Assembly: GCA_028282005.1 (NCBI GenBank)
Contig: JANQIV010000145.1
Span: 1 to 43,993, forward strand
DNA length: 43,993 bases
From: Melioribacteraceae bacterium
Lineage (GTDB): Bacteria > Bacteroidota > Ignavibacteria > Ignavibacteriales > Melioribacteraceae
Reading direction: 5' to 3'
Under the pieces are notes generated by a model. That model was not told where the DNA came from and did not search any database. It saw nothing but the letters and a program-made list of their open reading frames with translations. This document shows, one piece after another, positions 25,754-33,368 of the stretch. Position numbers and translations under genes: made by a program. The first letter of the stretch is position 1, and every line of letters starts with the position of its first letter.

Positions 25754-26371
25754 ATGAAAATAGCAATCCTAGGTGCAGGTAATGTAGGTAGCGCCCTTGC
25801 AAAGCAATGGGCACAAGCCGGACATGAAATCAGTTTGGGTGTAAGAGATAAAAACTCTGAAAAGGCAAAAAAACTCGAAGGCTTTAATGAAAATCTAAAA
25901 GCTTACGATATGAAAGAAGCAGTTGACAAATCTGAAATTATTTTAGTTTCGCTTTCAATACCGGCAATAGTGCAAGTCGCAAAATCATTGGGTGACTTGA
26001 GTAATAAAATAGTTATTGATGCTACTAATTCTGTGTTTGGCAAACCCGATCCTTACAAAAATGCTTTTGAAGCTTTTAAAGAAATAAATATGTGCGATAG
26101 CATTGTAAAATGTTTCAATACTACCGGATTTGAAAATATGGAAAACCCGGTTTATGACGGAAAAAGAATAGATATGTTTGTAGCCGGTAAAAGCAGTAAA
26201 GCTAAAGAGGCTGCAATCCAGCTTAGCAAAGATGCCGGTTTTGGAAATTGCTATGATTTCGGCGGCGATGATAAAGTTGAGCTGATCGAACAATTTGCAA
26301 TGGCCTGGATAAATCTTGCAATTGTGCAAGGTCATGGAAGAGATATTGCTTTTAAAGTTTTGAAAAGGTGA
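25754..26371 (+). CDS. NADP-dependent oxidoreductase, F420-reductase-like Rossmann protein
   Basis: The 205-residue protein has an N-terminal Rossmann fold with IAILGAGNVGSALAKQWAQA, then VRDKNSEKAK, where the Arg after the second strand suggests NADP(H) preference, and KCFNTTGFENM in the middle. It belongs to the NADPH-dependent F420 reductase-like / pyrroline-5-carboxylate-reductase-like group often annotated as NAD(P)-binding domain protein. F420 itself is unlikely to be used, as no F420 genes are visible here. It is translationally coupled to the upstream DJ-1-like gene (2-base gap), which suggests detoxification under HxlR control. Confidence 0.88.
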   Translation: MKIAILGAGNVGSALAKQWAQAGHEISLGVRDKNSEKAKKLEGFNENLKAYDMKEAVDKSEIILVSLSIPAIVQVAKSLGDLSNKIVIDATNSVFGKPDPYKNAFEAFKEINMCDSIVKCFNTTGFENMENPVYDGKRIDMFVAGKSSKAKEAAIQLSKDAGFGNCYDFGGDDKVELIEQFAMAWINLAIVQGHGRDIAFKVLKR

Positions 26372-26404
26372 ATTTGAAGTCAAGAGGCTTTACAAAAGGA
26401 TTAT

Positions 26405-26522
26405 TTGCCATTTTGAACCGAACGGAGTGAGTGTGCTTGTCCCGCTTCCTTCAGCGGAGAGAAATCTTCTTTTTGAGCCTAATTCAAAAAGATTCTCACA
26501 TCGCTTCGCTCCTAAGAATGAC
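26405..26522. repeat. Interspersed intergenic repeat of the TGTCATTCTGAGGAGCGAAG kind
   Basis: On the minus strand this stretch reads TGTCATTCTTAGGAGCGAAG followed by AGAATCTTTTTGAATTAGGC, and on the plus strand GAACCGAACGGAGTGAGTG. These closely resemble a short repeat scattered in intergenic regions of many bacterial genomes. It is not coding; the open frame across it is incidental. It fills part of the 434-base gap before the tricorn gene. Confidence 0.6.
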
Positions 26523-26567
26523 AAACCTGGGCCTTAGATGTAGTTTCAATAGCTGCTGTAAATCTAA

Positions 26568-26745
26568 TTACTTTTTTGGAAATTCTTTTGGAGTTAATCC
26601 GGTATCCTTCTTAAAGATTTTGCAAAATGATTCGGCTTGTTGAAGGCTAACCTGTTAGCTATTTCTTTAACAGTTAAGTTAGATCGTGAAAGAAGAGCTT
26701 AAGCTCATTCAATTTTTTTATCAATTATCCAATTCTACTTTGAAT
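26568..26745 (-). pseudogene. Remnant of an AraC-family regulator C-terminus
   Basis: Reading the minus strand, a first frame gives NWIIDKKIE, then two in-frame stops, then ALLSRSNLTVKEIANRLAFN, a clear AraC helix-turn-helix. After a frame change near 26640 the sequence continues as SFCKIFKKDTGLTPKEFPKK and a stop at 26568. Together they align with the last 60 residues of an AraC-type DNA-binding domain. With stops and a frameshift and no upstream part, this is a decayed fragment left beside an interspersed repeat. Confidence 0.8.
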
Positions 26746-26805
26746 TCCTTATCACTTTAATTAGTTTTTGATTTGAACTATTCTCAAAAAGAAAGGAAAC
26801 GTAAC

Positions 26806-29800
26806 ATGACAAAAGCATTTAACCTTTTTTTGCTTATGCTTTTATTTATTGCTTCTAGTAATGTTTTTGCTCAGGAAGCAAGGCTGTTGCGCCAGCCTCA
26901 TATTAACGGTGACAAAATAGTATTTATGTATGCCGGTGATATTTATACAGTTCCAGTCGCGGGGGGCGTTGCAACAAAATTAACATCATTCGAAGGATAT
27001 GAAGTCTTTCCAAAATTTTCTCCCGATGGAAAATGGATTGCATTTTCAGGGGAATATAATGGGTCGAGACAAGTTTATGTTATCCCGTCAAAGGGAGGAA
27101 AACCAAAACAAGTAACTTTTTATCCCGATGCCGGTGTTATGCCGCCAAGAGGTGGCTGGGATCAACTTCCTTATGACTGGACACCCGACGGGAAAAAAAT
27201 ATTTGTCCGCATGAACCGTACACCACACGGACAAAGAATAGGAAAGTACTTTTTGGTTGATCCGTTTAATGAAGGTTTGGAAGAACCTCTTCAAATTCCG
27301 GAAGGCGGTCCAGCATCTTTATCGCCAGATGGAAAAAAAGTAACCTATTCGATAAAGTCGCGAGAATTCAGAACTTGGAAAAGATATAAAGCGGGATTTG
27401 CTCAAGACGTTTTTATTTATGATTTAGAAAAAAATGAAGTTGAAAAAATTACTGAATATCCCGGAACGGATAATTTCCCGATGTGGATTGGGGAAACGAT
27501 TTATTTTAACTCCGATAGAAATGATGTTGAGTCAGATGATCCGCGAACACTAAATATTTTTGCTTATGATCTAAATACAAAACAAACAAGGAAAGTCACA
27601 AACTTTAAAGAATATGATGTTATGCGTCCTAGCAGAGGAGGAGATAAAATCGTATTCGAAAACGGCGGGCATCTTTATGTACTTGATACAAATACAGACC
27701 AAGCAAAAAAGATCAATGTTATTATTAAGAATGATAAAGTTTATACAACTCCGGTTTATAAAGATGTTTCAAAAAATATAGAATCATATTTTGTATCACC
27801 ATCCGGAAAGAGGGCGTTATTCTCAGCTCGAGGTGATCTCTTCACCGTACCTGCAAAACATGGAGATATTCGCAATATTACTAATACTCCGGAAGTAAGA
27901 GAATTTTCTGTCGACTGGTCGCCTGACGGTAAATATATCACATACATATCAGAGGTGTCTGGCGATTATGAATTATACATAAAAAAGTATAACAGCCAAG
28001 AGGATCCTATTCAGCTTACCTTTAATACCGGTTCATGGATTACCGGGTATATCTGGTCGTACGATAGTAAAAAAATAGCTTTTGCAGATAAAAAACATCG
28101 TCTTCGCATTGTTGATATTGATTCCAAAAATATTTCTGAAGTTGATATAAATAAATATGGCGGATTTGGAAGATACAGGTGGTCACCTGATAATAAGTGG
28201 ATTGTTTATACCAAGGGTTCGGAAAACGGACTATCATCAATATGGTTGTATTCTCTTGATGATAATAAAAAGTACCAACTTACAAGCGATAAAACTGATG
28301 AATCAAACCCCGTATTTTCCCTTGATGGAAAAACACTCTCATTTGTTTCTAGAAGAGATTATAATTGGGTAAACCGCAACTTTGATGCAAAAATCTATAT
28401 CGGAACTTTACAAGCAGATACGAAAAAACCGTTTTCTTACCGTAATGATGATGAGGAAATAAAAACGGATTCTAAAAAGAATGGAGATAATAAAAAGAAA
28501 GAGGGAAAGGAAAACAAAGATGAACTCGTTATAAAAATTGATATAGAGGGTTTTGAAAATCGTGTTGATGCTTACCCGGTATCCACGGGAAGATATTATG
28601 CTCTTACGCCGGTGAAAGACGGTTTACTTTATATGAAAAACGGCTCCTTATATAAGTTTGATCTTAAAGAGAGAAAAGAAACAGATATAATGAAAGGAAT
28701 TGGCAGTTATATATTAACGGCTGATGATAAAAAATTTATGTATCAAAAGGGAAGCGATTATGGTATTGCACCATTAAAACCAAAACAGGAACCAAACGCT
28801 GGAAAACTAAATCTTTCAAAAATGAAGATGAAAATAGACCCTGTTGTTGAATGGCGGCAAATTTATACCGACGGATGGCGGATAATGAGGGACTGGTTCT
28901 ACGATCCAAATATGCATGGTGTTGACTGGAAAGCAATGCACGATAAGTATTTACCGTTAGTTGAACATGTTGCTCACCGCACAGACCTTGATTATATATT
29001 TGGTGAGTTGATTGGAGAATTAAATGCGGGGCACACTTATGTTAATTCGGGAGATGCAATAACAGCGGAAAGAATCCCAATCGGGCTGCTCGGATGTGAA
29101 TTTGTTGCAGATGGTGATTTTTATAAGATATCAAATATTTATCAAGGTGAAAATTGGAATGATCAACTGAGGTCACCATTAACTGAGGCCGGTATTGATG
29201 TAAAAGAGGGTGAATACTTAATTGCTGTCGATGGAAAAAAAGTACAAACCGATGAAAATCCGTATAAACATTTTGAAAACAAGTTGGATGCTGAAGTTAC
29301 ACTGCTGATAAACGATAAACCGTCAAAGGATGGCGCAAGAGAAGTAAAAGTAAAACCAATCGAATCAGAGACGGCGCTGCGTCATTATCAATGGGTAGAA
29401 AATAACCGGAAGATTGTAGACAAACTTTCAGGAGGAAGAATCGGTTATATTTATGTGCCTAATACAGGAGTCCCGGGATTCACAGAATTCTATAAAGGTT
29501 GGTTCAGTCTAAACCATAAAGATGCATTGATAATTGATGAACGCTATAACGGCGGCGGGCAAATACCTGAACCAATGATTAATGATATGTCAAAAAAGAC
29601 TCTTCAATATTGGGATCTGAGAAATACTGAACTTGTGACTACCCCGGGTATTACACACGAAGGACCTAAGGCGATGTTGATAAATGGCCGTTCCAGTTCT
29701 GGTGGCGATGCGTTCCCAGACTATTTCAAAACTCTGGGGTTAGGACCACTTATCGGTCAAAAAACCTGGGGTGGATTGATTGGGTATTCCGGCAGTCCAC

Positions 29801-30036
29801 GATTTGTTGACGGCGGCGGATTTGCAGTCCCTCAATTTGCTTATGTAAATACGGATGGGGAATGGGATGTAGAATATTATGGTGTAGAACCTGACATCGA
29901 AGTGTTTGATGACCCAGCATTAATTCAAGCCGGCCGTCAGCCAATGCTGGAAAAAGCAGTTGAATATCTTCTTGAAGAATTAAAGAAAAATCCTCCTAAA
30001 AAAATTACACGTCCGGATGGACCGATAAGAAATTAA
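26806..30036 (+). CDS. Secreted tricorn-type protease (PD40 propellers, PDZ, S41 peptidase)
   Basis: The 1076-residue protein has a signal peptide (about 1-22, ending VFAQ). PD40/WD40-like beta-propeller repeats reach about residue 640 (FSPDGKWIAFSG, WTPDGKKIF, WSPDGKYITYI and others) and include a Lys-rich insert near 560. A helical core domain, a PDZ domain and the S41 peptidase domain follow. Catalytic features are GHTYVN (His), IDERYNGGG, and RSSSGGDAF with the nucleophile Ser at about 963-965. Tricorn proteases degrade peptides. The ATG at 26806 follows AAAGGA; an in-frame TTG 33 bases upstream lacks support. It is monocistronic, ended by a strong terminator. Confidence 0.94.
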   Translation: MTKAFNLFLLMLLFIASSNVFAQEARLLRQPHINGDKIVFMYAGDIYTVPVAGGVATKLTSFEGYEVFPKFSPDGKWIAFSGEYNGSRQVYVIPSKGGKPKQVTFYPDAGVMPPRGGWDQLPYDWTPDGKKIFVRMNRTPHGQRIGKYFLVDPFNEGLEEPLQIPEGGPASLSPDGKKVTYSIKSREFRTWKRYKAGFAQDVFIYDLEKNEVEKITEYPGTDNFPMWIGETIYFNSDRNDVESDDPRTLNIFAYDLNTKQTRKVTNFKEYDVMRPSRGGDKIVFENGGHLYVLDTNTDQAKKINVIIKNDKVYTTPVYKDVSKNIESYFVSPSGKRALFSARGDLFTVPAKHGDIRNITNTPEVREFSVDWSPDGKYITYISEVSGDYELYIKKYNSQEDPIQLTFNTGSWITGYIWSYDSKKIAFADKKHRLRIVDIDSKNISEVDINKYGGFGRYRWSPDNKWIVYTKGSENGLSSIWLYSLDDNKKYQLTSDKTDESNPVFSLDGKTLSFVSRRDYNWVNRNFDAKIYIGTLQADTKKPFSYRNDDEEIKTDSKKNGDNKKKEGKENKDELVIKIDIEGFENRVDAYPVSTGRYYALTPVKDGLLYMKNGSLYKFDLKERKETDIMKGIGSYILTADDKKFMYQKGSDYGIAPLKPKQEPNAGKLNLSKMKMKIDPVVEWRQIYTDGWRIMRDWFYDPNMHGVDWKAMHDKYLPLVEHVAHRTDLDYIFGELIGELNAGHTYVNSGDAITAERIPIGLLGCEFVADGDFYKISNIYQGENWNDQLRSPLTEAGIDVKEGEYLIAVDGKKVQTDENPYKHFENKLDAEVTLLINDKPSKDGAREVKVKPIESETALRHYQWVENNRKIVDKLSGGRIGYIYVPNTGVPGFTEFYKGWFSLNHKDALIIDERYNGGGQIPEPMINDMSKKTLQYWDLRNTELVTTPGITHEGPKAMLINGRSSSGGDAFPDYFKTLGLGPLIGQKTWGGLIGYSGSPRFVDGGGFAVPQFAYVNTDGEWDVEYYGVEPDIEVFDDPALIQAGRQPMLEKAVEYLLEELKKNPPKKITRPDGPIRN

Positions 30037-30051
30037 CTTTTTAAAAATCTT

Positions 30052-30083
30052 GGTGTCAAGACCCAGATCTTGACACCTTTTCT
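30052..30083 (+). terminator. Intrinsic terminator after the tricorn gene
   Basis: A perfect 10-bp stem (GGTGTCAAGA at 30052-30061 with TCTTGACACC at 30068-30077), a 6-base loop and a following TTTTCTT form a good rho-independent terminator 15 bases after the stop. Confidence 0.85.
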
Positions 30084-30114
30084 TGAAATTCAAAATCTTG
30101 CTCTCGAGGTCCAC

Positions 30115-30233
30115 GAGCTTGTCCGAGAATTGTCGAGATGTCAAACTGAGCGAAGTCGAAGTAGGTCTTGTGCTTTAAAAATCCGGTTCGACTCCGCTCA
30201 CCGTGACATAATAATTAGTTCTCGGACAAGCTC
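30115..30233. repeat. Nested inverted-repeat element (119 bases)
   Basis: The outer arms are perfect 15-mers: GAGCTTGTCCGAGAA (30115-30129) against its complement (30219-30233). The inner arms are 22-mers with four differences: TGTCAAACTGAGCGAAGTCG... near 30139 against the complement of the stretch ending in TGACA near 30207. The inner sequence resembles the widespread GTCAAACTGAGCGAAGTCGA intergenic repeat. There is no coding content. It could be a MITE-like or REP-like element. Confidence 0.75.
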
Positions 30234-30261
30234 CCACGTTTCGACAGTGCAGAATTCTCAC

Positions 30262-30291
30262 CCCCAAAATCCGCCGCGGCGGATTTCGGGG
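30262..30291. repeat. GC-rich perfect palindrome
   Basis: AAATCCGCCGCGGCGGATTT (30267-30286) is a perfect 20-base palindrome extended by CCCC/GGGG arms. It is strikingly GC-rich in an AT-rich region. It lies between two convergent genes and could end transcription on either strand. Confidence 0.75.
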
Positions 30292-30320
30292 ATTTGAAAT
30301 GACAAAATGTTTAGGGTTTC

Positions 30321-31262
30321 TTAAAGCGGCTTTACAGGCACACAGATATCCATAATAAATAAACCTTGCGGTTCTTCTTCCGGACCTTTATGATATAATT
30401 CAAAGCACGGATTGTCTGCTGGCTCAAATCCGCTGTTTGGCAGCCATTCGCCGTACAAAGCTTTATAACCGTTTTTAATTTCGAGATGAGTGCCTTCAAA
30501 GCGATAAACCGCGTATTTGCCACCTTTGATAACCAGCTCATCAACCCCGTCGGACGGTTTGATGTCTTCACTAATTGTGATACAAGCATCATAGCGACAT
30601 TTATCTTCCGGGGTAATTTCAGGATTATCGTATGATATACCGATAAATTTTGTATCCGGGCCTAGCTGGCCATTTGCACCGCCCCACGAACATAGTTTAT
30701 CCCACGTCTCCTTAATTTTTTCATGCTTATAACCTCCGTGCCAGGAAACAAATGCTACACGCATATCAGAAAATTCTTTTACTTCTACTTTCATTTCGGT
30801 TCTCCCTTCATTTGTTTGGAAATTGTAAATTACATTTCCAAAATAATCTTGAGAGATATCCCAAACTTTACCTTGCTTGCTTTCGATTTTGCCATTCTTG
30901 CTATTAATTATTGCATCTCCATTTTTTCTAAATTCGCTGGCTGACATACTGAAGTGTGACTTAAAGGCTCTCGAAAAAACTGCAGAAGATGAAAACCCGC
31001 AATCGAATGCAATGTCGGTAATAGGCCTTTTTGTGTTTTTTAAAATATTAGCCGCTCTCTCCAGTCTAACTCTTTTAACAAAGTCCTGTGGAGTTTCTTT
31101 TAAGAGTGAAGAAAATATTCTATGGAAATGAAACGGTGAAAAGAAAGCCTCACTTGATAAAGAATTCAGGTCAAGATTTTCAGTAATATTTTCGTTAACA
31201 AATTTTACAACTTTCTGAATTCTAGATCGGTATTCTTCGAATGATTTATCTGAATTTTTCAT
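30321..31262 (-). CDS. AraC-family regulator with GyrI-like effector domain
   Basis: The 313-residue regulator has an N-terminal AraC-type double helix-turn-helix (about 8-115: LSSEAFFSPFHFHRIFSSLL, then ITDIAFDCGFSSSAVFSRAF). A C-terminal GyrI-like small-molecule binding domain follows (about 155-313: VAFVSWHGGY, GKYAVYRFEG, LYHKG). This reversed order, DNA-binding first, is typical of the SoxS/Rob-like GyrI subgroup, as in Rob. The effector is unknown, often a hydrophobic or cationic drug. The start at 31262 matches the family. It is monocistronic; the neighbouring two-component pair is 62 bases away on the same strand. Confidence 0.94.
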   Translation of the reverse strand: MKNSDKSFEEYRSRIQKVVKFVNENITENLDLNSLSSEAFFSPFHFHRIFSSLLKETPQDFVKRVRLERAANILKNTKRPITDIAFDCGFSSSAVFSRAFKSHFSMSASEFRKNGDAIINSKNGKIESKQGKVWDISQDYFGNVIYNFQTNEGRTEMKVEVKEFSDMRVAFVSWHGGYKHEKIKETWDKLCSWGGANGQLGPDTKFIGISYDNPEITPEDKCRYDACITISEDIKPSDGVDELVIKGGKYAVYRFEGTHLEIKNGYKALYGEWLPNSGFEPADNPCFELYHKGPEEEPQGLFIMDICVPVKPL

Positions 31263-31324
31263 ATTCGAAATTTACTATTCTTTTTATGTTTAAGGAATAA
31301 ATGTGGCATAAGATTGAAAAATTT

Positions 31325-32062
31325 TTATAAAAAACTTGACTTACAATCCTGGTCCAGTACAGATAAGACATGCTTTTTGTAGTATCTGCCGATTGTTAGT
31401 ATTTTACCGGGTAATTCAATACTTGTTGCTGAATATGCTTTGATACGGTCAAGCGATACAATATAAGAACGATGAATTCTAACGAATTTTTCTGATGGAA
31501 GTTCATTCTCCATGTATGCCAAAGAAAGATAACTAATTATTTTACCCTCATTTGTAACAATATTAATATAATCTTTAAGCCCTTCGATGTACAAAATATT
31601 TTTGAAGTATACTTTTATATTTTTTTTGTCGGATTTAACATAAATATATTGCTTTAGGGGGGTGTCAATAAATGACAGTGGAGCGTTTTTTTCAATTACT
31701 TTTGTTTCATTTTGGTTTAACACTTTGTTAATAGCTTTAAGGAATCTCTCAAATGATATTGGTTTCAACAAGTAATCGACAATATCAAGTTCGTAACCGT
31801 CAAGAGCGTATTCACGGTATGCTGTTGTGAATATTACTTTAGGCGGACTCTTTAACGTTTTTAAAAATTCTAACCCGGTTATTTGCGGCATTTTAATATC
31901 AAGAAATATCAAATCAATTTTCTTTTTGTTCAATACGTTGAAAGCGTCAATGGCATTGTAGCAGACTCCTGATAATCTTAGCATGTCAATTTTTGATAAA
32001 TAATTTTCAATCACCTTAGCTGCTAAAGGTTCGTCTTCAACAATTAAGCAATTTAGTTTCAT
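31325..32062 (-). CDS. LytTR-type response regulator
   Basis: The 245-residue protein has a receiver domain at about 1-120 with acidic pocket ED (10-11), phosphoacceptor D55 (LIFLDIKMP), conserved T79 (FTTAY) and Lys in LLKPIS. A LytTR DNA-binding domain follows (about 140-240: YIYVKSDKKNIKVYFKNILY, FVRIHRSYIVSLDRIKAY). Its start overlaps the kinase stop by 4 bases, so it is the cognate partner of that kinase. LytTR targets are commonly secretion, cell-envelope or adhesion genes; the DUF5916 gene divergent from the pair is a possible target, by inference. Confidence 0.95.
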   Translation of the reverse strand: MKLNCLIVEDEPLAAKVIENYLSKIDMLRLSGVCYNAIDAFNVLNKKKIDLIFLDIKMPQITGLEFLKTLKSPPKVIFTTAYREYALDGYELDIVDYLLKPISFERFLKAINKVLNQNETKVIEKNAPLSFIDTPLKQYIYVKSDKKNIKVYFKNILYIEGLKDYINIVTNEGKIISYLSLAYMENELPSEKFVRIHRSYIVSLDRIKAYSATSIELPGKILTIGRYYKKHVLSVLDQDCKSSFL

Positions 32063-33123
32063 GTTTTACTAAGCCCGGTTTCAATATTGATTTTTAATTT
32101 TACCATAAAGGAATCCTTTTTATTATAGATTTCTAATTCGTTATTATCTCTATAAATTAAATCAAGCCTTTTTCTAATATTCCTTAGTCCAATTCCCTCG
32201 TTAAATTTAGCAGTGCTCTGCACTTGATTATTTTTATTCTCGGCAGTAAAAAATAATGTATCTTCATATATTTTTAAATCAAGTTTTATCCACGATTGGT
32301 TTATTGATTCTCCAGCTCCGTGTTTAAAACAGTTTTCAACAATTGGCAAAAGCAACAGCGGTGCAATATACTTATCCTCTAACGAACCCTCTATATTAAA
32401 ACTAAAATCAAGCTTGTGTTCATACCTTATTTTTTCCAGTTCAATGTAATTGTTTAAGACTTGTATTTCTTTAGACAACTGAATTTTTGGAACATTACTT
32501 TCGTATAACATAAAACTCAATAGCTTGGAAAGTTTTAACAGGGCATTCGCTGTTTTATCTGATTTCTCGAGGGCTAAAGAATAAATGTTATTTATAGTAT
32601 TGAACAAAAAATGCGGATGTAATTGTGCTTTTAAGTATTTTAATTCGGCTTCAAGTTTTTCATTAGCAAGTTGTAATCTCAGTTTTTGTTCATCATACCA
32701 GTTTTTGACCAGGATAATTATAGAGGCTATGCCCACAATTGGGTAAATATAAATCGTAGAGTGAATTAATCTAAGAACATTGAAGAAATTACCCTCGGCA
32801 AAGTCCGGGTCAAGCTGCAGCGGGAAGATAATATAAAACTGAATTGCTCTTCTTAATAATACCGAGGCGGATACCGAGATAGCTAAATAAACAAAGAATT
32901 TTAAAAACTTCTTTTCTAAAAGATATTTATAGATGATAACATAAATAGTGTAATAAGTAACACAAATTCTAAGGGATAAATTAATGAGCTCTAGCGCTAA
33001 ACGATCAGTGTCAAATGTATAAAAGAAGCCAGCGAAATTGAGCCGCAAGATGAAATGCAGAATCCAAAAAATAATGTGCCCTATTATAGTAATATTTTTT
33101 TTGTTTATAAAAAATTGCTTCAT
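32059..33123 (-). CDS. LytS/YpdA-type sensor histidine kinase
   Basis: The 354-residue kinase has about four transmembrane helices in the first 140 residues (near 12-30, 48-68, 75-95, 118-140) and a short coiled coil. The His_kinase domain has AQLHPHFLFNTINN (H171 as phosphoacceptor) and the HATPase has LLLLPIVENCFKHGAG and GIGLRNIRKRLDLIY. There is no separate extracellular domain, so it probably senses a membrane-linked cue. Translation is coupled to the LytTR regulator through a 4-base overlap. A 245-base intergenic region separates it from the divergent DUF5916 gene. Confidence 0.95.
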   Translation of the reverse strand: MKQFFINKKNITIIGHIIFWILHFILRLNFAGFFYTFDTDRLALELINLSLRICVTYYTIYVIIYKYLLEKKFLKFFVYLAISVSASVLLRRAIQFYIIFPLQLDPDFAEGNFFNVLRLIHSTIYIYPIVGIASIIILVKNWYDEQKLRLQLANEKLEAELKYLKAQLHPHFLFNTINNIYSLALEKSDKTANALLKLSKLLSFMLYESNVPKIQLSKEIQVLNNYIELEKIRYEHKLDFSFNIEGSLEDKYIAPLLLLPIVENCFKHGAGESINQSWIKLDLKIYEDTLFFTAENKNNQVQSTAKFNEGIGLRNIRKRLDLIYRDNNELEIYNKKDSFMVKLKINIETGLSKT

Positions 33124-33368
33124 AATACTTCATCTGTTTGATATCAATATAGTATGATTTAACACAAAATTATACTAAAGCGATCAGATATTAGATAAAC
33201 TACGGGTTTACATCCTTTAACAACATGTTTTAATCTCTAAAGTGACCTTAGAAGTAGAATTAGTTTACGAGGCTTTCAAAAATAACATTCATCTAATAAC
33301 TCTGATTAATTAGAAGCCAATAATTATATACGGCAATTACTTTTGCAAATGTATTTAGGGGGATTAAA

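Noticed and set aside
26431..26643. Short plus-strand reading frame in the gap before the tricorn gene.
   Set aside because: It runs through an interspersed repeat and the AraC remnant; no ribosome site or family match.
30181..30206. GGTTCGACTCC resembles a tRNA T-arm.
   Set aside because: No acceptor stem, D-arm or anticodon arm can be folded around it; it belongs to the inner arm of the nested inverted repeat.
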